A stretch of 57,799 bases of DNA, taken from the IMG/VR virus record IMGVR_UViG_3300047560_001719, positions 1 through 57,799 of that record; one strand, given 5' to 3'. A program made the position numbers and the translations under genes. The notes beneath the pieces were generated by a model. That model was not told the origin of the DNA, made no database searches, and worked only from the letters and a program-made list of their open reading frames with translations. Below are positions 19,548 to 27,996 of the stretch, one piece after another. The DNA comes from a virus. Positions within the stretch are counted from its first letter, which is position 1. Each line of letters opens with the position of its first letter.

Positions 19548-21556
19548 TGGCAAGACAAGTAGCTAACGTAGATGTCATCACTGATACATTCGAGATTTGG
19601 CTCTTAGAGACCAACGAGCTGCTGAATGCTCTCTCGACAGAGATCATCACTGCCAACAGCACGTATGCCAATACTGGTAACAGCACCTTCTCGAGAACAG
19701 CTCAGCTGTATGGAACGTTCGGTGCAAACAACCTTGTCGTATCCAACTGGATGAAGGGCGGAAACGTCAACGGCCAGTTTGCAAACCTATACATCAGCAC
19801 CAACACAGTACTCAGCAACGTCAACTCTACTGAGATTCGTCTCGAAGTCGCCAACGGCTCTTCGAACACATTCATGTGGCAGTACGGTCTCCATGCTGGT
19901 CTGACAGGTGCAAACCTTGTAGCTAACACCACCAAACTTACGGTTCAATCGAACTCTACGACCAACTCTACTGCAAATGCCACGCTGATCTCTGTTCAGA
20001 ACAGTACGATCTCGGCGAACATGACATCGAACAGCTTCGCTGTCGGTATCTCGAAAGTCAGCAACGTAGAGATCAACGTCGGTGCAAACCTGATCGCCAA
20101 CTCGACTGCTCTATATGTTGGTAACTCAACGATCAACTCTGTGCACTCACAAGCACAGAGCCTTCTACAAAACTCGATTCACTCGACTACTGTTACACAA
20201 GAAAAAGTGTTGATCGGTAACAGCACCATCAATGCTCTTGCTAACTCGACGATCATCACTATCGCTAACAGCACGTCGTCTGCCAACATCAACCCGATTA
20301 GTTTCAAGACCGGTATCTTCCAAGCTAACACGATCGAAGTTCAAGTCGGCGCGAACGTCATCGCTAACTCGACAGCTCTGTATCTGGGCAACAGCACGAT
20401 CAATGCCATTCATAACCAGACTACTACGTTACTTCAGAACAGCACTCACTCTTCGACTCTGACTCTGACGAAGCTTGAAGTAGGCAACAGCACTATCAAC
20501 ACTGTAGCCAACTCGACGATCATCAAGATCGCGAACAGCACCTCTTCTGCTAACGTAGATCCTATCAGCTTTAAGACCGGTATCTTTACTGGTAATACAA
20601 CTGCAGTCTCGGTCGGAGCGAACGTGATCGCGAACAGCTCTGCTCTGTATATCGGCAACAGCACTGTTAACACGATCGCTACTCAGACGAGTACAGTTAT
20701 CGCTAACTCGACTCAGAATACTACGATCGGTATCAACAGCGTAACTCTTGGCAACACAACTGTCAACACACAGATTACACAGGCTCTGTTTAGAGTAGCT
20801 AACTCAACGGTCAGTGTAAATGCAACTACCGCTGGATTCGTAACGGGCATCTTCAATGCAAACCAGACGATGGTTTCAGTAGGTGCAAACGTATACGGTA
20901 ATGCAACTTCAGTCTTTGTAGGCAACTCTACGTTCAATACGGTGGTCGGTAACGGATCTATTACAGCTTCGGCAAACTTGACGATCACTCCTACAAGTTA
21001 CCTTAATATCGTCGGTGCTGTAACGGTCAGTTCGAACGTTGCTCTATCGAATACGCTTTCAGTAGCAGGTGCTGCGAATCTAGCTAGCACTCTGGGTGTT
21101 ACAGGAGCCGCAACTCTTTCGAATACGGTTACTGTAACAGGTGCAGCTACATTCTCGAATACTCTTGCAGTAACAGGAACATCTTCGTTCGGCGGAGCGA
21201 TGACGATCGAGACTGATCACGTTGTCGACGTCTTTGCAAACAGCAACCTCGGTGCTACGACCGGTTCGGATGTTCTTGTGTTCCAGTTTGCGAAAGCCGA
21301 TTACAGCAGTGCGAAGCTTCTCATTCAACTGAAGAATGCAGGCAATACACAGATCTCAGAGGCCCTGGTAGCTCATGACACCACAGATGCATACCTCACG
21401 ACATACGGCACTGTATCTTCTCCTGCATCGGCTAACGTCGGAGTAAGCTTACTCGGTACATTCTCTGCAAACGCAGATACGACTAACGTAAGAGTATACG
21501 TAAAACAAACAAGAGCGAGCTCGGCTGCAAAAGTCGTGGCGCAGTTCATCAAGTAA
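19547..21556 (+). CDS. Tail-fibre-like protein with 89-residue repeats
   Basis: The 669-residue protein opens with a short conserved fibre head (DVITDTFEIWLLETNELLNAL), typical of fibre proteins that anchor to the baseplate. The central part has four units of exactly 89 residues beginning at 19988, 20255, 20522 and 20789. Each has an IANSTSSAN stretch, a VGANVIANSTALYVGNSTIN stretch and a Ser/Thr-rich linker, and the fourth is degenerate. The many Asn-Ser-Thr motifs suggest a beta-helical shaft. Repeats of the SNTLSVAGAANLASTLGVTG type precede a C-terminal compact domain (from about 21200; DVLVFQFAKADYSSAKLLIQ) that may bind ligand or cap the trimer. It overlaps the upstream coiled-coil gene by TAATG. 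Confidence 0.8.
   Translation: MARQVANVDVITDTFEIWLLETNELLNALSTEIITANSTYANTGNSTFSRTAQLYGTFGANNLVVSNWMKGGNVNGQFANLYISTNTVLSNVNSTEIRLEVANGSSNTFMWQYGLHAGLTGANLVANTTKLTVQSNSTTNSTANATLISVQNSTISANMTSNSFAVGISKVSNVEINVGANLIANSTALYVGNSTINSVHSQAQSLLQNSIHSTTVTQEKVLIGNSTINALANSTIITIANSTSSANINPISFKTGIFQANTIEVQVGANVIANSTALYLGNSTINAIHNQTTTLLQNSTHSSTLTLTKLEVGNSTINTVANSTIIKIANSTSSANVDPISFKTGIFTGNTTAVSVGANVIANSSALYIGNSTVNTIATQTSTVIANSTQNTTIGINSVTLGNTTVNTQITQALFRVANSTVSVNATTAGFVTGIFNANQTMVSVGANVYGNATSVFVGNSTFNTVVGNGSITASANLTITPTSYLNIVGAVTVSSNVALSNTLSVAGAANLASTLGVTGAATLSNTVTVTGAATFSNTLAVTGTSSFGGAMTIETDHVVDVFANSNLGATTGSDVLVFQFAKADYSSAKLLIQLKNAGNTQISEALVAHDTTDAYLTTYGTVSSPASANVGVSLLGTFSANADTTNVRVYVKQTRASSAAKVVAQFIK
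19988..20950 (+). repeat. Tandem 267-bp in-frame repeats in fibre gene
   Basis: Equivalent codons recur at exact 267-base spacing (19988, 20255, 20522, 20789). The second and third copies are the most alike; the fourth is divergent and cut short. Confidence 0.8.
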
Positions 21557-21564
21557 GGTAAGAC

Positions 21565-23295
21565 ATGGCAGGCGCAAACAGTAGATTTAAAGTTGATAAC
21601 GGTCTAGTTGCTTCTGGTAACGCCATCTTCTATGATCGTGTCGATGTCGAGGCTAACGCTCACTTCAAGAACGACTTGTTCGTTGTATCTGGTAACCTAG
21701 TCGTTAACGGATCGCTAGTATACGCTAACGTGACAGTAGGCAACGGCGGTATCCTTCTGATCGCGGATCAGCAACCGCTCGGTAACACATCGAATCGTTT
21801 CAACGGTTTCCTTTACGATACCATCTCATACGGAACTCTTCGTCCGAACTCCAACGGTGGTGCTCTCGGTACTACGACTGCACGTTTTGATGTTTTTGCA
21901 AACAACATCACTCTCACAAACTCTCTGCAGTTGACAGGCGGTGGTGGAGTCAACTCATCCCTCTATACGGGTACAGCGAGCAACGCAAATACTGTTTACA
22001 ATATCTCGGCAAACGGTATAGTAGTTCGTACAGGTACAGGAACTGGTGAAGCAAGAACTATCGTCGGTTCAAATGCCGTTACAGTTACCAACGGTGATGG
22101 TGTATCTGGTAATCCAACTTTGACGTTTGCCAATGGTACGGGTCTTACCGTCAACTCGACTGGTGTACACGTCGATCTTTCTGCTGTCACGACTGGTACT
22201 CTTGCAGTGGCTCGTGGTGGTACAGCAGGTAACGTAAACAACCTTCTACCTACTCAATCGGCCGGTGTAGCAGGATACGTTCTGTCTACTAACGGTGCTG
22301 GCGGTGGTCTATATTGGTCTGCTCTTGCTGGACCACAAGGACCACAAGGTGCGACAGGTGCAACTGGGGCCACAGGATCTACAGGTGCACAAGGACCACA
22401 GGGACCACAGGGACCGCAGGGAGCTGCATCGACAGTTGCAGGTCCACAAGGTGCTACAGGGGCAACTGGAGCGACTGGACTTACAGGACCGCAGGGACCT
22501 ACTGGACCACAAGGGCCACAAGGTGCTCAAGGTTTACAAGGTGCTACTGGATCTACTGGAGCTACAGGTGCACAAGGACCACAAGGACCACAAGGTGCTA
22601 CTGGTGCAGCTTCGACTGTTGCAGGTCCACAAGGACCACAGGGACCGACAGGAGCTACAGGATCAACTGGTCTTACCGGGGCCCAAGGACCACAAGGACC
22701 AACTGGGGCACAAGGTGCTACTGGGGCGCAAGGATTACAGGGCGCGCAGGGATTACAGGGTGCAGCTGGTGCTACAGGTGCGCAGGGACCGACGGGTGCA
22801 CAGGGACCTGCAGGATCGAATGGTTCGACAGGTGCTACGGGGGCACAGGGTCCACAGGGACCACAAGGAAGTGCAGCTTCAGCAGCTGCACCTATTCTCA
22901 GACACGTTACATCTGGTTACACATCAGGCGGTCAAGTCTTCGTAACGGGAACTACACCGACTGCATCGGCCGCTGGTGATATCTGGATCGATACTTCTGG
23001 TTCTTCAGGGTTTACGCAGTCTCTCTCTTCGAGCGGTTATACTAAACTACCGAACGGTGTGTACATTCAATGGGGTTCGATATATACATCTCCAAACTCG
23101 AATGGGTCAGGATCATGGCCTATCACTTTCCCGAATGCATGTTTTGCTGGTGTGATGAACGGTGTCGGTGAAACAAGTACATTCGGCGGTCAAGGTGGCG
23201 ACCCGACGATCTATAGTGTAAGTACTTCTGGATTTAGTTATCACTCTGGTGATGATGTTGGATGTACAGCATGGTTCATAGCAGTAGGATACTAA
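21565..23295 (+). CDS. Collagen-like tail fibre with gp53-like C-terminal domain
   Basis: The 576-residue protein has an N-terminal beta-repeat fibre domain ([19 protein letters not shown]), then about 180 residues of Gly-X-Y triplets (residues about 256-436) rich in GPQ and GAT and broken twice by a GAASTVAG linker. The C-terminal domain of about 120 residues has [17 protein letters not shown], an ITFPNACF strand and a final WFIAVGY, as in C-terminal receptor-binding or fibre-tip domains of the gp53-like/short tail fibre type. It is followed at once by a likely fibre assembly chaperone. A trimeric collagen-like shaft carrying a receptor-binding tip is the natural reading. Confidence 0.85.
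   Translation: MAGANSRFKVDNGLVASGNAIFYDRVDVEANAHFKNDLFVVSGNLVVNGSLVYANVTVGNGGILLIADQQPLGNTSNRFNGFLYDTISYGTLRPNSNGGALGTTTARFDVFANNITLTNSLQLTGGGGVNSSLYTGTASNANTVYNISANGIVVRTGTGTGEARTIVGSNAVTVTNGDGVSGNPTLTFANGTGLTVNSTGVHVDLSAVTTGTLAVARGGTAGNVNNLLPTQSAGVAGYVLSTNGAGGGLYWSALAGPQGPQGATGATGATGSTGAQGPQGPQGPQGAASTVAGPQGATGATGATGLTGPQGPTGPQGPQGAQGLQGATGSTGATGAQGPQGPQGATGAASTVAGPQGPQGPTGATGSTGLTGAQGPQGPTGAQGATGAQGLQGAQGLQGAAGATGAQGPTGAQGPAGSNGSTGATGAQGPQGPQGSAASAAAPILRHVTSGYTSGGQVFVTGTTPTASAAGDIWIDTSGSSGFTQSLSSSGYTKLPNGVYIQWGSIYTSPNSNGSGSWPITFPNACFAGVMNGVGETSTFGGQGGDPTIYSVSTSGFSYHSGDDVGCTAWFIAVGY
22330..22872 (+). repeat. Collagen-like Gly-X-Y coding repeat
   Basis: About 60 in-frame Gly-X-Y triplets, mostly GPQ, GAT, GST and GAQ. 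The DNA is a near-repeat of GGACCACAAGGA-type units, which also makes long spurious open frames in other phases. Confidence 0.9.
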
Positions 23296-23296
23296 G

Positions 23297-23671
23297 ATGA
23301 CAATTTACTATAGTCTTTCAACAAACGGATTTTATGACTCTGCTTTAGGTTATAATACGTATCCTGACGATATCATCGAGATTACCTCTGCACAACACAA
23401 CTCGTTTCTTGACGGAATCAACCGTCTTGGTAAAGAGGTGTATCTGAACGAATCGAACCAGCTCGCTCTGAGAACAAAAGTAGTCGTGATTACATGGGAT
23501 GATATCAGAGGAAAAAGAGACAAGTTGCTGCTACAGAGCGACTACACTCAAGTTGCAGATTGGCCTGGAGATAAAGCAGCATGGGCGACGTATCGTCAAG
23601 TTCTTCGCGACATCACCACTACGTTCTCTGATCCAGCAAGCGTTGTTTGGCCTACACCTCCTGGAGAGTAA
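23297..23671 (+). CDS. Putative tail-fibre assembly chaperone
   Basis: The product has 124 residues. Its C-terminal half has the pattern of phage tail assembly chaperones: ITWDDIRGKRDKLLLQSDYT, then QVADWP, then WATYRQVLRDI and a terminal PTPP. It lies one base after the collagen-like fibre, the usual place for such a chaperone. The N-terminal half (FYDSALGYNTYPDDIIEIT) resembles the fibre-mimicking part of these proteins. It probably assists folding or trimerisation of the upstream fibre and may not be retained in the virion. Confidence 0.75.
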   Translation: MTIYYSLSTNGFYDSALGYNTYPDDIIEITSAQHNSFLDGINRLGKEVYLNESNQLALRTKVVVITWDDIRGKRDKLLLQSDYTQVADWPGDKAAWATYRQVLRDITTTFSDPASVVWPTPPGE

Positions 23672-23674
23672 TAG

Positions 23675-24187
23675 ATGCCTAATGCAGTAAAATACTGGAA
23701 TGGTTCTTCTTGGCAATCTCCAGGCTACTTTGGCCAAGTACGTATGTGGAACGGTTCTGAATGGAGAATGGTCGAAGTCAAGTATGCAGGAGGATCAGGC
23801 AGTGGATCGTGGAACGTTCCTGCTGGTCTACTCGACTATCAGACAGTCACCGTTGGTGCTTATGAGGTAGTAGACTACGAATTTGGTTACTATAATTATG
23901 AATATGGATATGGTAACTATACTGGTGGAAGTATCTCTGATGGAACTTCTAACATATATAGTGGTGCTGCAATCAATGGAATATACTATGATGAATCTGG
24001 TTCAGGAGCATATATTATTTTAGATATAACTGGAGCTACTAACAGCGGTTGGACTACAATGAACATCAATGGAACCAACTACTCAAGATCTTCTGCATCA
24101 TTTAGTAGTGGTCAGTGGACGTGGTCAGTAGCTATAGGATCAAACCCGTTCGGAACAAGTGGATCGAAAGCCGTTTATTGGTCTTAA
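23675..24187 (+). CDS. Small structural/fibre-tip-like protein with WNGxxW repeats
   Basis: The 170-residue protein starts with two WNG-type repeats (YWNGSSWQ and MWNGSEWRMVEVKY), as in many phage appendage proteins, then a Gly-rich linker. The C-terminal part contains an aromatic YNYEYGYGN stretch and SISDGTSNIYSGAAINGIYY, resembling a beta-sandwich domain found at the end of phage fibres. DNA of the C-terminal half (about 23870-24060) is clearly more AT-rich than its neighbours and lacks their Ser-TCG bias, suggesting recent acquisition. Function as a fibre tip or second adhesin is inferred. Confidence 0.65.
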   Translation: MPNAVKYWNGSSWQSPGYFGQVRMWNGSEWRMVEVKYAGGSGSGSWNVPAGLLDYQTVTVGAYEVVDYEFGYYNYEYGYGNYTGGSISDGTSNIYSGAAINGIYYDESGSGAYIILDITGATNSGWTTMNINGTNYSRSSASFSSGQWTWSVAIGSNPFGTSGSKAVYWS

Positions 24188-24193
24188 TAAATA
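24186..24193 (+). promoter_or_regulatory. Late promoter-like octamer (AATAAATA)
   Basis: An NATAAATA octamer overlaps the stop codon of the 23675 gene and is followed by an AGAGGAAG ribosome-binding site and the GTG start at 24216. Confidence 0.55.
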
Positions 24194-24215
24194 ATGATAA
24201 ACAAGAGGAAGTAAA

Positions 24216-24545
24216 GTGGCACTCAAGGCTAACATCACGATCGATCAAGGCACATCGTTTGCTACTACTATCGACGTGACAGACGAAGAAGGTAACGTAG
24301 TCGATCTCACTGGTTTTACCGGTGCTGCACAGATGCGTAAGCACTACACTTCAGGAACTGCCTTTACTTTTACGGTAGGGATCACTGCAGGAACTGGAGA
24401 AGTTACATTGTCGATGACCGCGAACACCACGAGTAACATGGCTCCTGGTAGATACGTGTACGACTGTGAACTCACTGATGCAAGCGGCACTGTTTCTCGT
24501 CTGGTTGAAGGCATAGTTACGGTTACACCAGGAGTTACTCGATAA
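24216..24545 (+). CDS. Small virion structural protein (GTG start)
   Basis: The 109-residue product starts with GTG at 24216, supported by an AGAGGAAG ribosome-binding site about seven bases upstream and no better ATG. The sequence (ITIDQGTSFATTIDVTDEEG, VDLTGFTGAAQMRKHYTS, GRYVYDCELTDASG) is an Ig-like beta sandwich similar to small structural proteins found near the fibre genes of marine T4-like phages. It overlaps the next gene by TAATG. The exact position in the virion is unknown. Confidence 0.75.
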   Translation: MALKANITIDQGTSFATTIDVTDEEGNVVDLTGFTGAAQMRKHYTSGTAFTFTVGITAGTGEVTLSMTANTTSNMAPGRYVYDCELTDASGTVSRLVEGIVTVTPGVTR

Positions 24546-24793
24546 TGGTAGGAACTACTCGTTTAGTTGCCAAGATTACCAACAACAGCGGTAGATTATC
24601 GTCTGCTGCTCCTGTTACTTTGAAGAATCAGATTCAAGAGATCAGAAGCATCGAAGATATCTTCGACGTATCAGAGGTCGACGTGTCTGCTGGAGCTACG
24701 CTTGTGTACAATCCTACAAATGATAAATATGAAGTGAGACCTCTACAATCAGAAGACTTCGAGACGCTAAATCTTGACGGCGGATCATTTTAA
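24545..24793 (+). CDS. Small structural protein ending in LDGGSF
   Basis: This 82-residue protein starts by TAATG overlap with the Ig-like gene. A short beta strand (TRLVAKITNNSG) is followed by an EIRSIEDIFDVSEVDVS segment and a C-terminal tail ending LNLDGGSF. The tail is nearly the same as the end of the following fibre (TLDGGTF), suggesting a shared docking peptide. I do not know the family name; similar short proteins occur next to fibre genes in marine T4-like phages. Confidence 0.65.
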   Translation: MVGTTRLVAKITNNSGRLSSAAPVTLKNQIQEIRSIEDIFDVSEVDVSAGATLVYNPTNDKYEVRPLQSEDFETLNLDGGSF

Positions 24794-24807
24794 ACTAAGG
24801 AACAAAG

Positions 24808-26247
24808 ATGGCTAACTTAATTCAGATCAAAAGATCGTTAACGACAGCCACCGCTCCGTCATTAGCTAATGGTGAATTGGCCTTTACTGCAAACGGTGAT
24901 CATTTATTCATCGGATCGAACGGTGCTTCGATCACAATCGCAGGTAAGTTCAATCCCGGTGTGCTCACTGCAAACCAAGCTCTTGTAGCTAACGGTACTG
25001 GTTACCTCGACGCAGTAAAAGCTGACGCTCTTACAGTACGTACTATCACTGCCAACGGAGTATCTACACCAGGTGCAGGGTATATTCTTGCAGTCGACGG
25101 TGGCGGTAATACTTATTGGCTTGCTCAGTCGTCTGTTAGCATCAACACCGCCGCTCAGTTTTCATGGACGAACACTCACTCGTTCGCTGCCAACGTAACA
25201 GTCAACGGCACTCTTGTCGCTAACGGAATTCTGGCAAACGGTTCTCTCGGTACTGCCAACCAAGTACTTCGTACAGACGGTACAAAGGTTTACTGGGACA
25301 CAGATGCAGGTGATATCTCTGGTATCACAGCTGGTTCTGGTCTTACAGGTGGAGGCACTTCAGGAGCCATCACTCTTGACGTAGGTGCTGCTAACGGTAT
25401 TACGGTTTCTGCTGATGCGATCGCGGTCACAGCAGCTAATGGTATCAGCGTAACTGCTGCCGGTGTTAACGTACTTGCAAACTCTGGTGTAGTTTCAAAT
25501 ACATCTGGAGTATTTGTCAATGCTGGCGATGGTCTTGTAGCTAACGCTACAGGTGTACACGTTGTAGCAGGAAACGGCATCTCTACTTCTGCAGATGCGA
25601 TCGCTGTCAATGCTGGTTCTACCCTTACTGTAAACACAGCTGGTGTGCATGTCAATACAAACCTAGCACTTACGTCTCTGTCTCTGACAGGAGACCTTAC
25701 GGTTGCTGGTAACCTGACGACTACCAACGTAAACTCGGTTATTGTTTCCGACCCGTTGATCTATCTTGCTGGTAATAACTACACATCAGATCTTGTCGAC
25801 ATCGGTTTTGCTGGTAACTATAATAACGGTACGAACCGTCACACTGGTCTTTTCCGTGATGCTACAGACGGCATCTATAAGCTGTTCTATAACCTTACAC
25901 AAGAACTCGATGCTGCCACAACGGTAAACACAGCGGATCCTACGTTCGCTACTGCTACTCTGCAAGCATACCTCAACTCTGGTGGTCTTGTATCGAACAG
26001 CACCGCAGTTACTCTCACCGCTAACTCTACGCTCAACGTTAACCTGACAGCTAACAGCTTGACACTAACGACTCCGCTGGCAGTATCTTCAGGTGGTATC
26101 GGCCGCGCTAGCATCACTGCAGGTGCTATCTTGGTAGGTAACGGTGCAGGTGCAACGACTGTACTCGCTGCAGCGACAGACGGTTATGTCTTACAATCAA
26201 ACGGCACATCAGTCGTTTACGGAACACTTGACGGAGGCACGTTCTAA
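24808..26247 (+). CDS. Tail-fibre protein
   Basis: The 479-residue protein begins with a fibre anchor motif (LIQIKRSLTTATAPSLANGE, then LFIGSNG), common at the N-terminus of baseplate-attached fibres. It has a shaft of short beta repeats (VTAANGISVTAAGVNVLANS type) and near 25732-25875 the module IVSDPLIYLAGNN, DIGFAGNYNNG, HTGLFRDATDG, which also occurs in the larger fibre at 30349-30590. It ends in TLDGGTF, like the preceding small protein. It is followed two bases later by a small coiled-coil gene. Confidence 0.8.
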   Translation: MANLIQIKRSLTTATAPSLANGELAFTANGDHLFIGSNGASITIAGKFNPGVLTANQALVANGTGYLDAVKADALTVRTITANGVSTPGAGYILAVDGGGNTYWLAQSSVSINTAAQFSWTNTHSFAANVTVNGTLVANGILANGSLGTANQVLRTDGTKVYWDTDAGDISGITAGSGLTGGGTSGAITLDVGAANGITVSADAIAVTAANGISVTAAGVNVLANSGVVSNTSGVFVNAGDGLVANATGVHVVAGNGISTSADAIAVNAGSTLTVNTAGVHVNTNLALTSLSLTGDLTVAGNLTTTNVNSVIVSDPLIYLAGNNYTSDLVDIGFAGNYNNGTNRHTGLFRDATDGIYKLFYNLTQELDAATTVNTADPTFATATLQAYLNSGGLVSNSTAVTLTANSTLNVNLTANSLTLTTPLAVSSGGIGRASITAGAILVGNGAGATTVLAAATDGYVLQSNGTSVVYGTLDGGTF

Positions 26248-26249
26248 GC

Positions 26250-26435
26250 ATGGAAGCTGAATTTGTTAATGAATATATCAATCGACTGATTGCAAACGTT
26301 CATGATCTTACAAGCAAGAACATTCTACTCGAAACAAGGCTGGCTATCGCTGAGAAGTTGGTAGCCAGCCTTCAGATCGAAAAGCAAGAAGCCAAAGTTT
26401 CTAAAACTAAAAAAGCTGAAGATCCGACGGTATAA
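26250..26435 (+). CDS. Small coiled-coil protein
   Basis: The 61-residue product is mostly one amphipathic helix (EFVNEYINRLIANVHDL, then a stretch with Leu heptads) with a Lys-rich tail. It sits between two fibre genes and probably oligomerises. Its stop codon TAA (26433-26435) is embedded in the next late promoter. A role in fibre assembly or attachment is inference from position. Confidence 0.7.
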   Translation: MEAEFVNEYINRLIANVHDLTSKNILLETRLAIAEKLVASLQIEKQEAKVSKTKKAEDPTV

Positions 26436-26438
26436 ATA
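26431..26438 (+). promoter_or_regulatory. Late promoter (TATAAATA) before fibre gene 26488
   Basis: This is a perfect T4 late-promoter octamer 49 bases before the fibre start. It overlaps the end of the coiled-coil gene and is followed directly by an inverted repeat. Confidence 0.8.
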
Positions 26439-26468
26439 GAGTATTAGGGGTTCATATAACCCATACTC
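26439..26468 (+). other. Stem-loop in fibre mRNA leader
   Basis: GAGTAT (26439-26444) and GGGTT (26448-26452) pair with AACCC (26458-26462) and ATACTC (26463-26468), giving 11 base pairs with a 3-base bulge and a 5-base loop. There is no T-run, so it is not a classic terminator. It lies directly after the late promoter and may shape or stabilise the leader, or act on read-through transcripts. Confidence 0.5.
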
Positions 26469-26487
26469 ACTCTACATAGAGGTTGGA

Positions 26488-27996
26488 ATGGCAAATAAGT
26501 TTCAGTTAAAGCGCACGACCGTATCTGGTCGTACAGCGAACACCACCGATAGTGGTAATACATCCTTCATCGATAAAGGCGAACTCGCCGTCAACTTGGC
26601 CGACAGAAAAGTCTTCTCGTCGGACTCGTCGAATGTCATCTTCGAAGTCGGTTCCAACCTCTCATCTCTTTCAGTAGGATCTATCGTAGCCAACGGGTCG
26701 TTGGGTACTAGCGGCCAGGTACTTACTACCAATAGTAGCGGAGTATACTGGGCTACTGCGGGTGGTGGAGTAAACGCGGATCAAGTCACTTACACCTATA
26801 CGATCGCTGCTAACACCACTGTTATCACCGGTGCAGACGATGCCACTCGAACTCTGACTTATACCTCCGGACTCGAAAGCGTGTTCATCAATGGATCTCG
26901 TCAGATTTCAGGAGTTGATTATAACACTACCAACTCTGCTGCTATCACTCTTACTTCGAACGTAATAGCCGGAGAAGTCGTACAGGTCATTACATGGCAA
27001 GGTGCAGTCAACAGCGCTAACGTCGATGCTCAGTATACTTGGACTAACACTCATACTTTTAATAGTCTACTCACAGCGGCAAACAGCATATACCTCACCG
27101 GAGGAGGTGATGTTATTATTTCTTCGGCAGGAGTCGGAGGAGCTAACGCTAATACATCTTTCTATAACGATGCATCTGATCTTTATATTAACGTAAACAA
27201 TGCGATTCGTGCTTATATTGCAAGTAATGGCAACTTCGGTGTAGGCAATACTTCTCCTGCTCATAAGTTTAGAGTAGATGGGAATGTATCTTATTCTGGC
27301 ACTCTCTTTACGGCAGGCATTTCAGCGAACGGATCAGTAGGTTCTTCTGGACAGATTCTTACATCGAACGGGTCACAAGCCTACTGGCAAACACAACAGT
27401 TTCGCACTGCCGGCCAAACAGTTATTTCCGCTAACACGACTCTTGATTCGACTTATCTCGGCGAAAACATTCTTGTTGTTACAGCTGATATTACTATCAC
27501 ACTGCCATCCAGCGGTTTCGATTCAGGCACTTTGGCTTTTATCTCAAACGTCTCGGGTGGTAAAGTCAACCTATCATATGCATATGCTGGTGACGGTCCT
27601 ACTGTTCTTTATCCAAACGATAGCGTTATTCTCTGTACTGATGGTAACGGATCCTCTCTTTATTGGCGCCAGTATTCTTATACTAATACGTTACAGTTAG
27701 AACCAATAGTAGCGGTTTCTGCATTAGACGTAGACTGCTCTAAAGGAACATATTTTACTAAGACTATCGCTGCTAATAGCACGTTTACATTCTCAAACGT
27801 ACCGACGAGTGTTGCGTATAGTTTCACTCTTGAAGTAACTCATACAAGCGGTACTATTACCTGGCCTGCTGCAGTGAAATGGCCATCAGATACAGCTCCT
27901 ACTCTCACAACTGGCAAAACTCACCTGTTCATGTTTACTACTGCTAATGGTGGTACGCGTTGGAGAGGTTCAGCTCTCGTGGACTATGTAAACTAA
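26488..27996 (+). CDS. Tail-fibre protein (partner of Gly-rich adhesin)
   Basis: The product has 502 residues. Its N-terminus (FQLKRTTVSGRTANTTDSGN, then GELAVNLADRKVFSSD) is a recognised fibre anchor in marine T4-like phages. A domain around 26790-27010 with VFINGSRQISGVDY and VVQVITWQG is a common fibre beta module. The C-terminal domain (FTKTIAANSTFTFSNVP, then ITWPAAVKWPSDTAPTL) is a widespread fibre end domain also present in the 29080 gene. It ends by TAATG overlap with a glycine-rich adhesin gene, like T-even gp37/gp38-type pairs. Confidence 0.82.
   Translation: MANKFQLKRTTVSGRTANTTDSGNTSFIDKGELAVNLADRKVFSSDSSNVIFEVGSNLSSLSVGSIVANGSLGTSGQVLTTNSSGVYWATAGGGVNADQVTYTYTIAANTTVITGADDATRTLTYTSGLESVFINGSRQISGVDYNTTNSAAITLTSNVIAGEVVQVITWQGAVNSANVDAQYTWTNTHTFNSLLTAANSIYLTGGGDVIISSAGVGGANANTSFYNDASDLYINVNNAIRAYIASNGNFGVGNTSPAHKFRVDGNVSYSGTLFTAGISANGSVGSSGQILTSNGSQAYWQTQQFRTAGQTVISANTTLDSTYLGENILVVTADITITLPSSGFDSGTLAFISNVSGGKVNLSYAYAGDGPTVLYPNDSVILCTDGNGSSLYWRQYSYTNTLQLEPIVAVSALDVDCSKGTYFTKTIAANSTFTFSNVPTSVAYSFTLEVTHTSGTITWPAAVKWPSDTAPTLTTGKTHLFMFTTANGGTRWRGSALVDYVN

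Noticed and set aside
19547-21556. Many Asn-X-Ser/Thr sequons as evidence of N-glycosylation
   Set aside because: Asn/Ser/Thr-rich repeats are usual in beta-helical fibres, and no oligosaccharyltransferase is present.
22295-22979. Two long plus-strand open frames over the collagen region
   Set aside because: They are phase shadows of the Gly-X-Y repeat, have odd compositions (His/Arg/Asp or Cys/Trp/Thr) and no start signals.
27960-27995. Upstream start for the Gly-rich adhesin
   Set aside because: It lies within the fibre gene; the TAATG overlap at 27996 matches neighbouring junctions.
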